NCBI GenBank assembly: GCA_013044385.1
Contig: JABEUN010000014.1
Location: forward strand, 1-35,600
Length of the DNA stretch: 35,600 nt
Direction: 5' to 3'
DNA from: Acidimicrobiaceae bacterium
Lineage (GTDB): Bacteria > Actinomycetota > Acidimicrobiia > Acidimicrobiales > Acidimicrobiaceae
Numbering within the stretch: the stretch's first letter is position 1; every line of letters starts with the position of its first letter. A model generated the notes under the pieces. That model did no database searches and had not been told where the DNA came from. It saw only the letters and a program-made list of their open reading frames with translations. Positions 1 through 7,977 of the stretch are shown here, in pieces. Position numbers and translations under genes: made by a program.

Positions 1-87
1 AGCTGCTGCAGGCTCTCATAGAGTTGCGAGACCCTGCCCTAGTCGACGCGGACGCCTGGAATATATCTTTATCTTCTCGAAGTACAG

Positions 88-1116
88 GTGAATATTTGGA
101 AACTTCTGAATCGACTGCGCCAGAGTCTTGATGTGGTTCACTACCTTGGTGACGTGAACCATCTGAACTTTGTAGTGGACAATACGGTGCCAGGCTCCAG
201 GTTGCATGTACATCAGTACGACCCGAAAATACAGTGGCCAGATGATTTGAACGTCTCGGTTAATGACCCTGCTGTCCAGTTGGGCGGGCGTGTCGAGTTC
301 GCCCTTGGCGATTTTGGTCAGATCTCCGTGGACGTTCCGGACGCTTCGGTTACTCCGCGTTTTCACCTTAACTCTGACTCAGGGCCGAGTCTGGGTGTGC
401 GGTCGAGGAGGGTCTATCTTAAAGGGGTCACTAATCTCAGAGACATCGGTGGTTATAGGACTGCGGCGGGAGTCTCTAGCTGGGACCAGACGTTTCGTTC
501 AGACAACCTCTCGAGTTTGACCGCTGAGGATTGGGTACACCTCCGACAATTGGGCGTGCGGAGAATAATCGATCTGCGCAACGATGACGAGGTTGCCGCC
601 CTTCCCACGAAACTACCTGAGCATGACGATGAGTTCGAAATTATTCGAATTCCTATGAAGGGCGAAATTCTCGGTACCACCGACGCGCTCGACCTGATCT
701 TCAAGGGTGCCATCGACTCAATTACGACAGCGGATATGTGTTCGATGTACGTCGAGTTACTCGAATCGCATGAAGCGGACATTATGGATGCATTGGAACT
801 GTTAGAGGCAGATGATCGACCCCCGACCCTCGTGCACTGCACGGCCGGCAAGGACAGGACCGGCCTTGTAGCCGCCTTTTACCTGTTGAGAATGGGGGTG
901 ACACTTGAGGACGCACTATACGACTACAACAGGTCAAACTTGCTCCGGACTCCGGCGAGGATAACGGCTTTGAAGCCGAAATTTGAGGAAGCAGGCATTG
1001 ACTTGGCTCAAATCTTGCCTTTTCTGTCTGCGCCGCCGGCCGCCTTTTTTGCTGCGGTCGACTGGGTCCGACTCAATAAGCCGGAACTTGTTGGCGGAAT
1101 GTTCAATGCGCAATGA
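88..1116 (+). CDS. Tyrosine/serine protein phosphatase (Y_phosphatase3 family)
   Basis: Predicted cytosolic protein phosphatase, 342 aa. The C-terminal two thirds carry the family signature: TNLRDIGGYRTAAG near residue 115, a conserved Arg-Ser-Asp (FRSDNLSSL), IIDLRNDDE, and the catalytic P-loop HCTAGKDRTG near residue 250 with nucleophilic Cys and phosphate-binding Arg. Related actinobacterial proteins often have a small beta-rich domain before the catalytic part, and residues 1-105 (rich in V/D/N, ending in TPRFHL) could be that. The GTG at 88 is the first usable start after an in-frame stop at 40-42, but no good ribosome site precedes it, so the true N-terminus may lie further in. The substrate is unknown. 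It stands alone, 317 bases before acsA. Confidence 0.85.
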   Translation: MNIWKLLNRLRQSLDVVHYLGDVNHLNFVVDNTVPGSRLHVHQYDPKIQWPDDLNVSVNDPAVQLGGRVEFALGDFGQISVDVPDASVTPRFHLNSDSGPSLGVRSRRVYLKGVTNLRDIGGYRTAAGVSSWDQTFRSDNLSSLTAEDWVHLRQLGVRRIIDLRNDDEVAALPTKLPEHDDEFEIIRIPMKGEILGTTDALDLIFKGAIDSITTADMCSMYVELLESHEADIMDALELLEADDRPPTLVHCTAGKDRTGLVAAFYLLRMGVTLEDALYDYNRSNLLRTPARITALKPKFEEAGIDLAQILPFLSAPPAAFFAAVDWVRLNKPELVGGMFNAQ

Positions 1117-1433
1117 GGAAGTATTGGATCGACCGCAGGCGACTGCGGTGCAGATCGTCGTGATTCCCAATCAGGTGTCGCTCGTCACGTAGTTCAATGG
1201 GAATAATTTGGCACTCTGAGTGGCGAATATGTGCAGAATGAAATTGATTCTCATCGGTGGCGCGGCAATAAAGCGCTGCTGGGATACATATCTTGGCCGT
1301 GCATTTATTTTTTGAGGGCAGTAATGGAATACAATCGCTACTAGGTGTAACGTGACAAGATCTTCACATTGTGAATTTAATCACAGTTGCACAGGTTTGT
1401 TCAGTCAATAATCAAATTGCAAAGGGGTTGGCA
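1117..1433. other. Intergenic region before acsA
   Basis: No convincing gene is visible here. The stretch is AT-richer than its flanks and probably holds the acsA promoter. TACAAT at 1330-1335 is a good -10 hexamer match, but I see no matching -35 at 16-18 bases. An in-frame GTG at 1371 would extend acsA by 21 residues of low-similarity sequence and is not preferred. No hairpin terminator for the phosphatase gene is seen. Confidence 0.4.
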
Positions 1434-3428
1434 GTGGCAGACGATGCTAATGAAGTCTCGCAGACGATCGAAGCACTCATGGACGAGCAGAGGAAGTTTG
1501 CGCCCCCCGCTGCATTCCTAGCTCAGGCAAATGAAACGTCACCTTCGATCTACGAAGCTGCATCTAAGGATCGCCTTGGCTGGTGGGCTGCGCAGGCCGA
1601 GCGACTTGTCTGGAAAAAGCATTGGGACCAGGTGTTGGATTGGACCAATGCGCCATTTGCCAAGTGGTTTGTTGGGGCGACTCTCAATATTACTGAGAGC
1701 TGTCTCGACCGGCACGTCGCCACTCAGCCAGACAAAGTGGCCTTTCATTTCGAGGGCGAGCCAGGTGACTCAAGAGATATCACTTACAAGGATCTCTATG
1801 AGGAGGTGTGCCAGCTGGCAAACGGTCTAGCTGGACTCGGCGTTACCAAAGGTGATCGGGTGGCTATCTACATGGGTATGGTCCCCGAGCTGCCGATTGC
1901 CCTGCTCGCCTGCGCCAGATTGGGTGCTCCACACTCTGTGGTCTTCGGTGGATTCAGCTCAGACTCTCTCCGTGATCGAGTAAATGACGCGGAAGCAAAG
2001 GTGCTTATCACCTGCGACGAGGGCTGGAGAAATGGAAACCGGATAGAGCTGAAACTCTACGCCGACAAGGCCCTTGAGGAGAGCCCCAGCGTCGAGAAGG
2101 TTGTCGTGGTCCAACGGACAGGCGGCGACGTTCCGATGCAGGCTGGCCGTGACATCTACTACCACGACCTAGTTGCTTCTCAGGCCAAGGATCGTCCGGC
2201 AACGGAAACCTCCAGCGAGGACATGCTGTTCGTCCTTTACACCTCGGGCACCACTGCGAGGCCGAAGGGAATTGTCCATACAACCGGAGGGTACCTCGTA
2301 GGGGCCGCTACAACCCATAGGCTCGTATTTGACATCAAGCCCGACGACGTATATTTCTGTACTGCCGATATTGGGTGGGTCACAGGCCACAGCTATATCG
2401 TGTACGGTCCGCTGGCAAATGGGGTTACTTCCGTAATATATGAGGGCGTACCCAACTACCCCGACAAGGATCGTTTCTGGGAGATCGTCGAAAAGTACAA
2501 AGTTACCCAGCTCTATACAGCTCCGACTGCGATTCGAACCTTCATGAAATGGGGAACCGAATATCCCGACCGGAGGGACCTCTCCTCATTGCGGGTCATC
2601 GGTACAGTCGGGGAACCGATCAACCCTGAGGCGTGGATCTGGTACAACGAGACGATTGGAAAGGGACGCTGCCCGATCGTTGATACTTGGTGGCAAACCG
2701 AGACTGGCCATATCATGATCTCACCGATTCCTGGAGTAACTACTACAAAGCCCGGCTCGGCGACTATACCTCTTCCCGGCATGTCAGCTGACATAGTCGA
2801 CGATGAAGGCAACTCGGTACCTAATGGATCGGGTGGTTATCTCGTGTTGACTGAGCCCTGGCCAGGAATGTTGAGGACTATCTACAAGGATCCTGACAGG
2901 TTCAAGGATGTGTACTGGTCGCGGTTCTCCAAGCCAGACGAGAAGAAGTGGGTCTACTTTGCTGGAGATGGTGCGAAGAAGGATCTCGACGGCTACTACT
3001 GGCTACTTGGTCGTGTCGATGACGTAATGAATATATCTGGTCACCGAATCTCGACGCTTGAGGTCGAGTCTGCGTTGGTCGATCATCAGGCCGTTGCCGA
3101 GGCTGCCGTCGTCGGACGGGCTGATGCAACCACAGGTCAGGCGATTGCTGCGTTCGTGACCTTGAAGGGTGGCAATCCAGGAGGACCTGAGCTTATCGCT
3201 GAACTGCGAGAGCATGTAGCGGTGAAGATCGGCAAGATCGCTCGTCCAGCATCGATCGTTTTCACGGACGAGTTGCCTAAGACTCGTTCCGGAAAGATCA
3301 TGCGCCGACTCCTTCGAGACATCTCGGAGCAGCGAAAGCTGGGAGATGTAACAACTTTGGCCAACGCCGATGTGGTCAATGAGATTGCTCATAGGGCTGC
3401 CAGCGCCGCAAGCGCGCAGGCCGATTGA
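1434..3428 (+). CDS. acsA: Acetyl-CoA synthetase (acetate-CoA ligase, AMP-forming)
   Basis: Converts acetate, ATP and CoA to acetyl-CoA in the cytosol. The 664-aa length from GTG 1434 is normal for Acs; this start is preceded by AAAGGGG, unlike the GTG at 1371. Visible ANL-superfamily motifs: the adenylate-binding loop YTSGTTARPKG starting at residue 269, ADIGWVTGHSY, the WWQTETG motif, the GDGAKKDLDGYYWLLGR hinge region, and PKTRSGK near the C-terminus. Lys621 of that last motif is the residue that protein acetyltransferases acetylate in known Acs enzymes to switch off activity. The SatP-type transporter follows 136 bases downstream, supporting acetate as the substrate; propionate cannot be excluded. 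The loop has Ala where Gly is more usual (TSGTTG). Confidence 0.93.
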   Translation: MADDANEVSQTIEALMDEQRKFAPPAAFLAQANETSPSIYEAASKDRLGWWAAQAERLVWKKHWDQVLDWTNAPFAKWFVGATLNITESCLDRHVATQPDKVAFHFEGEPGDSRDITYKDLYEEVCQLANGLAGLGVTKGDRVAIYMGMVPELPIALLACARLGAPHSVVFGGFSSDSLRDRVNDAEAKVLITCDEGWRNGNRIELKLYADKALEESPSVEKVVVVQRTGGDVPMQAGRDIYYHDLVASQAKDRPATETSSEDMLFVLYTSGTTARPKGIVHTTGGYLVGAATTHRLVFDIKPDDVYFCTADIGWVTGHSYIVYGPLANGVTSVIYEGVPNYPDKDRFWEIVEKYKVTQLYTAPTAIRTFMKWGTEYPDRRDLSSLRVIGTVGEPINPEAWIWYNETIGKGRCPIVDTWWQTETGHIMISPIPGVTTTKPGSATIPLPGMSADIVDDEGNSVPNGSGGYLVLTEPWPGMLRTIYKDPDRFKDVYWSRFSKPDEKKWVYFAGDGAKKDLDGYYWLLGRVDDVMNISGHRISTLEVESALVDHQAVAEAAVVGRADATTGQAIAAFVTLKGGNPGGPELIAELREHVAVKIGKIARPASIVFTDELPKTRSGKIMRRLLRDISEQRKLGDVTTLANADVVNEIAHRAASAASAQAD

Positions 3429-3564
3429 GGGTAAAGGAAGTTGGCTCCGGGGGGTAGGTTTCCAACGGGGTCAATTGCCTGGCGTAGCTGGACTCGCCGG
3501 GAAATGATGGCCTGCGCTCATTGAGCGCGGGCTCGGGGGAATCAACGAAAGGAAAAGAGCGTAT

Positions 3565-4188
3565 ATGTCGGATACCGCCGTCAAGCCGCAAGAGGTAGTG
3601 GTCTCTTCGGTGGCGAATACCGCTGATCCCGGACCGCTTGGTCTCGCTGGGTTTGCACTCACCACGTTCTGTCTTAGTGTGTTCAACGCTGGAATCCTCA
3701 ACGCGGATCTACAGGGAGTAGTACTTCCGCTTGCTCTGTTCTATGGTGGGCTGGGCCAGCTGTTGGCTGGAATGTGGGAGTTCAAGAAGAACAACACCTT
3801 CGGTGCTGTCGCTTTCACTTCGTACGGTGCATTCTGGATGTCATTCGCGGGATTCGTGTACCTGATCGTTCCGAAGCTGGTGGAAGCTAAGGCTGCCAAC
3901 ATCAACGAGGCGGTTGGACTGTTTCTGTTGGCTTGGACGATCTTCACCCTTTACATGACAATTTCTTCATTTGGCGTCAATGGAGCTGTAAATGCGGTGT
4001 TTATTGTCCTCTTCCTTACTTTTGTCTTCCTGACAATCGGGAACTTCGCGAATAACGCGTCGATGATAAAGGTCGGAGGATACCTCGGCATCCTGACTGC
4101 ACTACTTGCGTGGTACACGTCGTTTGCAGGTGTCGCTAATGCAACCTTCGGGCGAGTGGTCGCACCAGTATTCCCAAAGAAGAGGTAA
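3565..4188 (+). CDS. satP: Acetate transporter, GPR1/FUN34/YaaH (SatP) family
   Basis: Inner-membrane acetate/succinate uptake channel or symporter, 207 aa, the usual length for the family. The hallmark N-terminal motif is present as DPGPLGLAGFALTTF at about residues 24-38, followed by six hydrophobic segments; GGLGQLLAGMWEF and NTFGAVAFTSYGAFW are typical of the family. AAAGGAA lies upstream of ATG 3565. Its place behind acsA suggests uptake coupled to acetyl-CoA formation. The unit ends in the strong terminator at 4227-4285. Confidence 0.92.
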   Translation: MSDTAVKPQEVVVSSVANTADPGPLGLAGFALTTFCLSVFNAGILNADLQGVVLPLALFYGGLGQLLAGMWEFKKNNTFGAVAFTSYGAFWMSFAGFVYLIVPKLVEAKAANINEAVGLFLLAWTIFTLYMTISSFGVNGAVNAVFIVLFLTFVFLTIGNFANNASMIKVGGYLGILTALLAWYTSFAGVANATFGRVVAPVFPKKR

Positions 4189-4226
4189 CTACTTCCTCAC
4201 CTTTGCGGTGAGAAATGCCTGATCTG

Positions 4227-4285
4227 GCCCTAGTGGCCGAGTTCACTCAACTTGAATGAGAGTGGATTCGGCCCTAGGGCTTTTT
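4227..4285 (+). terminator. Strong rho-independent terminator after satP
   Basis: The left arm GCCCTAG (4227-4233), a bulged T, then GGCCGAGTTCACTC (4235-4248) pairs with GAGTGGATTCGGCC (4260-4273) and CTAGGGC (4274-4280). That is a 21-bp stem with two G-U pairs and an 11-base loop, directly followed by TTTTT (4281-4285). The T-run is only on the + strand, so it ends the acsA-satP transcript. It overlaps the 3' end of the convergent ORF at 4230-4520. A weaker 6-bp hairpin (CTCACC/GGTGAG, 4196-4212) precedes it. Confidence 0.9.
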
Positions 4286-4520
4286 CAGTCTCAAGTATCA
4301 GCTCGGCTGTCCTTTGGTCAGTGCGATCCCCGCCTGATGAGAGGTGTCCGGTCAGGGCACGAAGTGGGGGAGTTACTTCAGTGAAAAGGCCGGCGCCGTC
4401 CAGTGCCTCCACCTTGTCTAGGAGTTCGATGGCCCTTGGGTAGCGAGAATCGATGACTGCTCCGATCGCCCTCTCAAGTGCCTCAAGTGCCTCCCGCTGC
4501 TTTATGCCGTCGAATCCCAC
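4230..4520 (-). CDS. Small hypothetical protein at the tail of the Tad operon
   Basis: A 96-aa protein of unknown function with GTG start and no membrane segment. It is predicted mainly alpha-helical and charged (EALEALERAIGAV, AIELLDKVEAL, TAELILETEKAL); the helical pattern resembles a TPR-like or helical-bundle protein, but no family is recognised. It lies 47 bases behind the last Tad pseudopilin gene in the same direction and may be co-transcribed. The start has no good ribosome site. The last 17 or so codons lie in the opposing terminator stem, which constrains the C-terminal sequence and lowers confidence. Confidence 0.5.
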   Translation of the reverse strand: MGFDGIKQREALEALERAIGAVIDSRYPRAIELLDKVEALDGAGLFTEVTPPLRALTGHLSSGGDRTDQRTAELILETEKALGPNPLSFKLSELGH

Positions 4521-4567
4521 GAAGCTAGGTTAGCCCCGAGAAACCATTTGCGTGTGACGGTAGCGGC

Positions 4568-5080
4568 TCAAGGTGGACCTTGCCCAGTTTCGCTCAGTTC
4601 CTGGGCGACTGCGTGGGCTGTGACTTGGAAGGACCTTCCGAAGAGCCAAGCTGGTAGTCCGATCGGCAGCTGTACGTCAGCACTGAGATACACAGATACC
4701 TGTGAATCGTTCGTCGAAGTCGAGTAGGCGAGAATTCGATAGCTGTTCCAGGTGCCCAATGAAACTATGTATGTCGAAACCGCCGATGCAGCAGATGCGG
4801 GATTGACGCTCAGGGTGCCGGTTAGATAGAAATTTGATTGAGAGATCTCACGAGCACCAGATAAAGCAGCGTCTTGTGCGATGTGGTCGGTGCGGGTTTG
4901 GTACACAGAGATCGCCGCGGCATCGATTGTGACCATAGCGAATAGTACGGCAACTAGGACAACGGTCGGCACTAAAAACAGCGTCGAGCCCGAGTCACCA
5001 AAACCATACTGGCCGGCAGACTTCGGCGAAACAGTTGACCTGAGTGTGTTGAAAATGCCACTGAATCGACTACGGGGCAA
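4568..5080 (-). CDS. TadE/TadG-like pseudopilin, Tad operon
   Basis: A 170-aa protein with one N-terminal membrane segment (STLFLVPTVVLVAVLFAMVTIDAAAI) right after a GDSGS turn. The layout matches TadE/TadG-like proteins and the TadE-like proteins of actinobacterial Tad loci; the downstream sequence YQTRTDHIAQDAALSGAREI is typical of the helix that follows the anchor. The rest is beta-rich, probably outside the membrane. I choose TTG 5080 because GGAGGGG lies 9 bases upstream and it leaves only an 11-base overlap with the preceding gene. A longer form starting at 5164 would overlap that gene by 95 bases. Likely a minor pilus subunit or assembly factor. Confidence 0.7.
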   Translation of the reverse strand: MPRSRFSGIFNTLRSTVSPKSAGQYGFGDSGSTLFLVPTVVLVAVLFAMVTIDAAAISVYQTRTDHIAQDAALSGAREISQSNFYLTGTLSVNPASAASAVSTYIVSLGTWNSYRILAYSTSTNDSQVSVYLSADVQLPIGLPAWLFGRSFQVTAHAVAQELSETGQGPP

Positions 5081-5549
5081 CGCAGCTGACCCCTCCGCCC
5101 ATGGCGTATCTGTACGCGTCGGTTGGTATTCGACTTTGACTCTGTAACGATACGGGCACGCCAAGGTGCGCGGGCCAATCCAAAAAGGAGACCTGTGTCG
5201 ATGCCGAGGCTGATACCGCTAGAACTCCGCACGGCCCTCCAATGTTCACCACGTTGATCTGCCAGGTTCCGACAGGTAGTCCGAGATTTGGTGCCAAAAA
5301 GGCAGCGATCTGTTGGGACTGTGACAGGGCATCTGCTGATGGGTTGAGTACAAGTTCTCTTGCGACGGAGTTCGTAAGTTCCTCGAGCCGCTGCTTAGTC
5401 TCGACGATCTTGAGGGTTGACAGGAGCAGTGCGGCAATGATCAGGATTGTTGCTGTGCCAAAAATTACGATATCCAGACCGGCAATCTCCCCAGAGCTAC
5501 TCATCAAGATGGCTTTAAGGCCTTCGAGTGAGCGCCTAAGTGAGTTCAT
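5070..5549 (-). CDS. TadE-like membrane protein, Tad operon
   Basis: A 159-aa protein with a single strong membrane helix (LDIVIFGTATILIIAALLLSTL) at about residues 27-48, followed by a charged helix (KIVETKQRLEELTNSVAREL) and a beta-rich C-terminal part. This is the usual pattern of TadE-like pseudopilins; no closer assignment is possible. ATG 5549 is placed 7 bases after GGAGG; ATG 5552 is a close alternative. The start overlaps the stop of the gene before it, indicating translational coupling. Two cysteines (near GGPCGV and VSCVAP) could form a disulfide outside the membrane. Confidence 0.68.
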   Translation of the reverse strand: MNSLRRSLEGLKAILMSSSGEIAGLDIVIFGTATILIIAALLLSTLKIVETKQRLEELTNSVARELVLNPSADALSQSQQIAAFLAPNLGLPVGTWQINVVNIGGPCGVLAVSASASTQVSFLDWPAHLGVPVSLQSQSRIPTDAYRYAMGGGVSCVAP

Positions 5550-5956
5550 CATGGCACCTCCAACGGCCAGAAACCCGATGAGGTCAGGGTCCCGTTCCCA
5601 AAGAGCCATCCGACGCTCGAACCGACGATGGAGCGGATCGGTACCGATATCTGTACCCGAACTTCGTTCTGGCTGACTCCCTCTATCACCGAAGCTCTGC
5701 TGTCGAGTTGACCAAGTAGTAAGACTGCCCGGCTGCCTAAAATTGCTGTTGGGTTTGAACCACTCGTTTGCGCCGCCGACACGCTGCGTGCTAGGTCTGC
5801 AGAGACACGGTCAATACGAGCCTGGGTCAGTCCGATCAGGCATACCTCAGCCATTACCCAAATGCAGACGACTGCCATGAGTGTTCCGGAGATAGCTGAG
5901 ACAACTCCGGAACCGCGTTCATCTGCCATCTTGGGCGCACTTGTCTTACTGCCCAA
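5549..5956 (-). CDS. TadE-like pseudopilin, Tad operon
   Basis: A 135-aa protein. ADERGSGVVSAISGTLMAV is the RGSG-type turn plus membrane helix seen in the small TadE-like proteins of actinobacterial Tad clusters. After the helix (to about residue 43) comes the charged segment TQARIDRVSADLARSVSAAQ and a variable C-terminal part. The start may be TTG 5956, overlapping the previous gene by 11 bases, or ATG 5929 at Met10; neither has a strong ribosome site. Probably a minor pilus component inserted in the cytoplasmic membrane before assembly. Confidence 0.68.
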   Translation of the reverse strand: MGSKTSAPKMADERGSGVVSAISGTLMAVVCIWVMAEVCLIGLTQARIDRVSADLARSVSAAQTSGSNPTAILGSRAVLLLGQLDSRASVIEGVSQNEVRVQISVPIRSIVGSSVGWLFGNGTLTSSGFWPLEVP

Positions 5957-6188
5957 GCTGAGACACCTGGGTGCTGACCGTGGTCGTCGCCTGGTGCATG
6001 ATGGCCTTGAATGCGACCCAGAGGGCGACCCCGAGGAAGGCCATGATCATGACTACAATCGCAGCGGAGACGGGACCTTCACCGCGCTCATCTGATGCGA
6101 CATCTTTCAGGAGTTCGACTAGTTGTGTGACAAGGTTCATCATTTTGATGGTTGCGCTGTCGAAATAGCCGATCGTGGACTGAAACAT
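5946..6188 (-). CDS. Small pilin-like protein (candidate Flp-type major pilin)
   Basis: An 80-aa protein with a 35-residue polar/amphipathic leader, the turn SDERGEGPVSAAI, and one hydrophobic helix (VVMIMAFLGVALWVAF). Size, position right after tadC and the Gly-Glu before the helix fit a Flp-like pilin or the smallest TadE-like protein. A classical Flp prepilin site (Gly followed by Glu-Tyr at +5/+6) is not present, so the pilin call is an inference. ATG 6188 is preceded by AAAGGAAAA, one of the better ribosome sites in the operon, consistent with high expression. There are 45 bases between tadC and this gene. Confidence 0.65.
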   Translation of the reverse strand: MFQSTIGYFDSATIKMMNLVTQLVELLKDVASDERGEGPVSAAIVVMIMAFLGVALWVAFKAIMHQATTTVSTQVSQLGQ

Positions 6189-6233
6189 TTATTGTTTTCC
6201 TTTCATGCTGCTTGAATTGCAAGGCCGTAAAGT

Positions 6234-7109
6234 TCAGATCTGTCCAAAGGTGCGGAGTGCACCAATGAATGGAATCAGTACAAAGATGATTCCGGGTACT
6301 AGGGCAGCTACTGTGACCGGAATCCACACTGACTGGGCGCGCTTTTCAAGTGTTGCCGTCAGGTCGAACTGCTGATTGAGCCGAAGCCACCGGGACTGCT
6401 CATCGATGAGTTCTGGAAGTTCCGGCGACGCATAATGTTTGGAGAGGAGGCGGGGAAACTGGTCCAGATCGCGGATGTTGTTCTGCCGGAGGAGCTCTTC
6501 TAAGACCGTTCCCGGGTTAGACCCCCTACGCATCTCGATGCTCATCTGCTTGGCGAACTCCTGCCACGGTCCGAATCCGAGTCTGGAGAACCTGTCCACG
6601 GCGGCAGAGAACGACAGGCCCGATGCCACGAAGGCGCTCAACTGTTCGACGAATTGGGCCAGGGTGCCACGAATGGCCTCCATCTTGCGTTGTTCTTGCC
6701 GAACCGCTCCCAGTAGGCGAGGAATTACGACGATTGAAACAGTGGCAAATGCTGCGCCGATTGAGTAATCGATATTTCTGGTCAATACCGCTACGGCGGT
6801 GAGTGTGGATAGGGCAGCCAGGGTGTCTGACCGACGAAGCAGGCGATTCGGGTCTATCTGAGCTAGTGGGGCAATCCTCCTAACGATTTCAGCGTTCACC
6901 TTCTGGTTGAGTCGATCAGCAGAATTGCGAAATGTAGCTGCCGTGATTGCAATCGGGTCACGTTCCTTTGTGCCGGGTCCAACCCGGTAATCCAGAACTC
7001 GCTCGTGTCCACTCCTTCGTGTGAGTGGGCGGATGGCACTAAGTAGGGTTATAGCTCCGACGGCTGCGACGATCGCGGAGAGTGTGGCGACCAACCTATA
7101 TTCGTTCAC
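6234..7109 (-). CDS. tadC: TadC-like inner-membrane platform protein (T2SS-F domain)
   Basis: A 291-aa polytopic membrane protein of the type II secretion F (GspF) family. It has an N-terminal helix (VATLSAIVAAVGAITLL), central helices around TLTAVAVL and AAFATVSIVVI, the cytoplasmic F domain (GTLAQFVEQLSAFVASGLSFSAAVDRF is the typical helical hairpin), and a C-terminal helix pair (VWIPVTVAALVPGIIFVLIPFI). With TadB it forms the platform on which the TadA motor acts. GTG 7109 is chosen: GAGGAGAAGG lies just upstream and it starts 14 bases inside the end of tadB. A longer frame to 7286 is only an overlap with tadB. Confidence 0.82.
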   Translation of the reverse strand: MNEYRLVATLSAIVAAVGAITLLSAIRPLTRRSGHERVLDYRVGPGTKERDPIAITAATFRNSADRLNQKVNAEIVRRIAPLAQIDPNRLLRRSDTLAALSTLTAVAVLTRNIDYSIGAAFATVSIVVIPRLLGAVRQEQRKMEAIRGTLAQFVEQLSAFVASGLSFSAAVDRFSRLGFGPWQEFAKQMSIEMRRGSNPGTVLEELLRQNNIRDLDQFPRLLSKHYASPELPELIDEQSRWLRLNQQFDLTATLEKRAQSVWIPVTVAALVPGIIFVLIPFIGALRTFGQI

Positions 7110-7977
7110 TGGCCTTCTCCTCATTCTCGGTCCCAAAGAGGCTGGACAGTCCGGTTTCGGTCTCGGGTACTCCAAGCAGCTTGGAAGACCAGATCCAACA
7201 CAGTAGGAGTACCAGGAGAGCAAAAGCGGAGAGGGTAAGGCCCACCGTCGTGGAGAATGCCGCTCTCCCGCCTCCAATTGCTGCACCAGCTAGCGCCATG
7301 CCGACGGGGACGATGAGTACGAAGCGCCTCGCAAAAACCGCACCGGCCAGTTTCGATTCAACCTCCTTGGATGTCTCGAGGTCCCAGGTCCGGTCACTGC
7401 GCAGCCTGTCTATGCGTGCTTCGGTGGAGATTGACGGCATCTCGTGGCAGAGGAGCAGAGTCTGGATCACAGACTGCGATCGGGCATCATCGAGGTCCTT
7501 CTGGAGTGATAGTGCGACGGTTGCAAAGTCTCCGCTTAGATTCCAGCCCACGCGGTTGGAATCGAAGATCGCAGCGGCTTGTGGTTCGAAACCCTTTGCC
7601 GACTCGAACATGGCTTGGGGAATTGGCTCGCCGAGGGTTGCAACTCGTATGCGAAGTTCGTCGAGTACTCTCGGCCAGCCCGAGAGCAACTGCCTCCTCA
7701 GCAATGTAGTCTTCGACTTTTTGCCGAAGGAGACAACTGCGAGCGTGAATGCGGTTGAAAGTGCTGCAAGGATGATCGATCCTGTTGCGAGCCAGCTCAG
7801 CACGGCTGTTATGGATGTCAAATAGATCAGCTTTTTATTCTCGCTACGCAGCTTCTTATTTCGTGGCCTTCCTGGCCTAGTACTTATCGCTCGACCGGTA
7901 GGTATTGATGCCAGGATCAGTGCTCCCAGAGCGCACAGTCCTATTGAGGTAACTCGGATTGGTTCAGCCAGCGACAT
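7096..7977 (-). CDS. tadB: TadB-like inner-membrane platform protein
   Basis: A 293-aa membrane protein. It has an N-terminal helix (IGLCALGALILASIP), two helices around residues 55-85, a cytoplasmic F-type domain (LLSGWPRVLDELRIRVATLGEPIPQAM is the TadB/TadC-like first hairpin) and two C-terminal helices. Order tadA-tadB-tadC is the standard Tad order. ATG 7977 follows GGAAAAG and overlaps the tadA stop by 14 bases. A frame reaching 8148 lies wholly inside tadA and is rejected. Confidence 0.82.
   Translation of the reverse strand: MSLAEPIRVTSIGLCALGALILASIPTGRAISTRPGRPRNKKLRSENKKLIYLTSITAVLSWLATGSIILAALSTAFTLAVVSFGKKSKTTLLRRQLLSGWPRVLDELRIRVATLGEPIPQAMFESAKGFEPQAAAIFDSNRVGWNLSGDFATVALSLQKDLDDARSQSVIQTLLLCHEMPSISTEARIDRLRSDRTWDLETSKEVESKLAGAVFARRFVLIVPVGMALAGAAIGGGRAAFSTTVGLTLSAFALLVLLLCWIWSSKLLGVPETETGLSSLFGTENEEKASERI

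Noticed and set aside
16-366. Minus-strand frame of 116 codons at the window start
   Set aside because: Antisense to the phosphatase N-terminus, no ribosome site or domain; kept in mind only because that N-terminus is itself weakly conserved.
4470-4500. Tandem CAAGTGCCT repeat
   Set aside because: Two short copies inside a coding frame, giving a Glu-Ala-Leu repeat; no sign of a regulatory function.
7082-7825. Plus-strand frame of 247 codons
   Set aside because: It lies opposite tadB/tadC, both of which have clear family motifs; its composition (Ser/Arg-rich) is that of a shadow frame.
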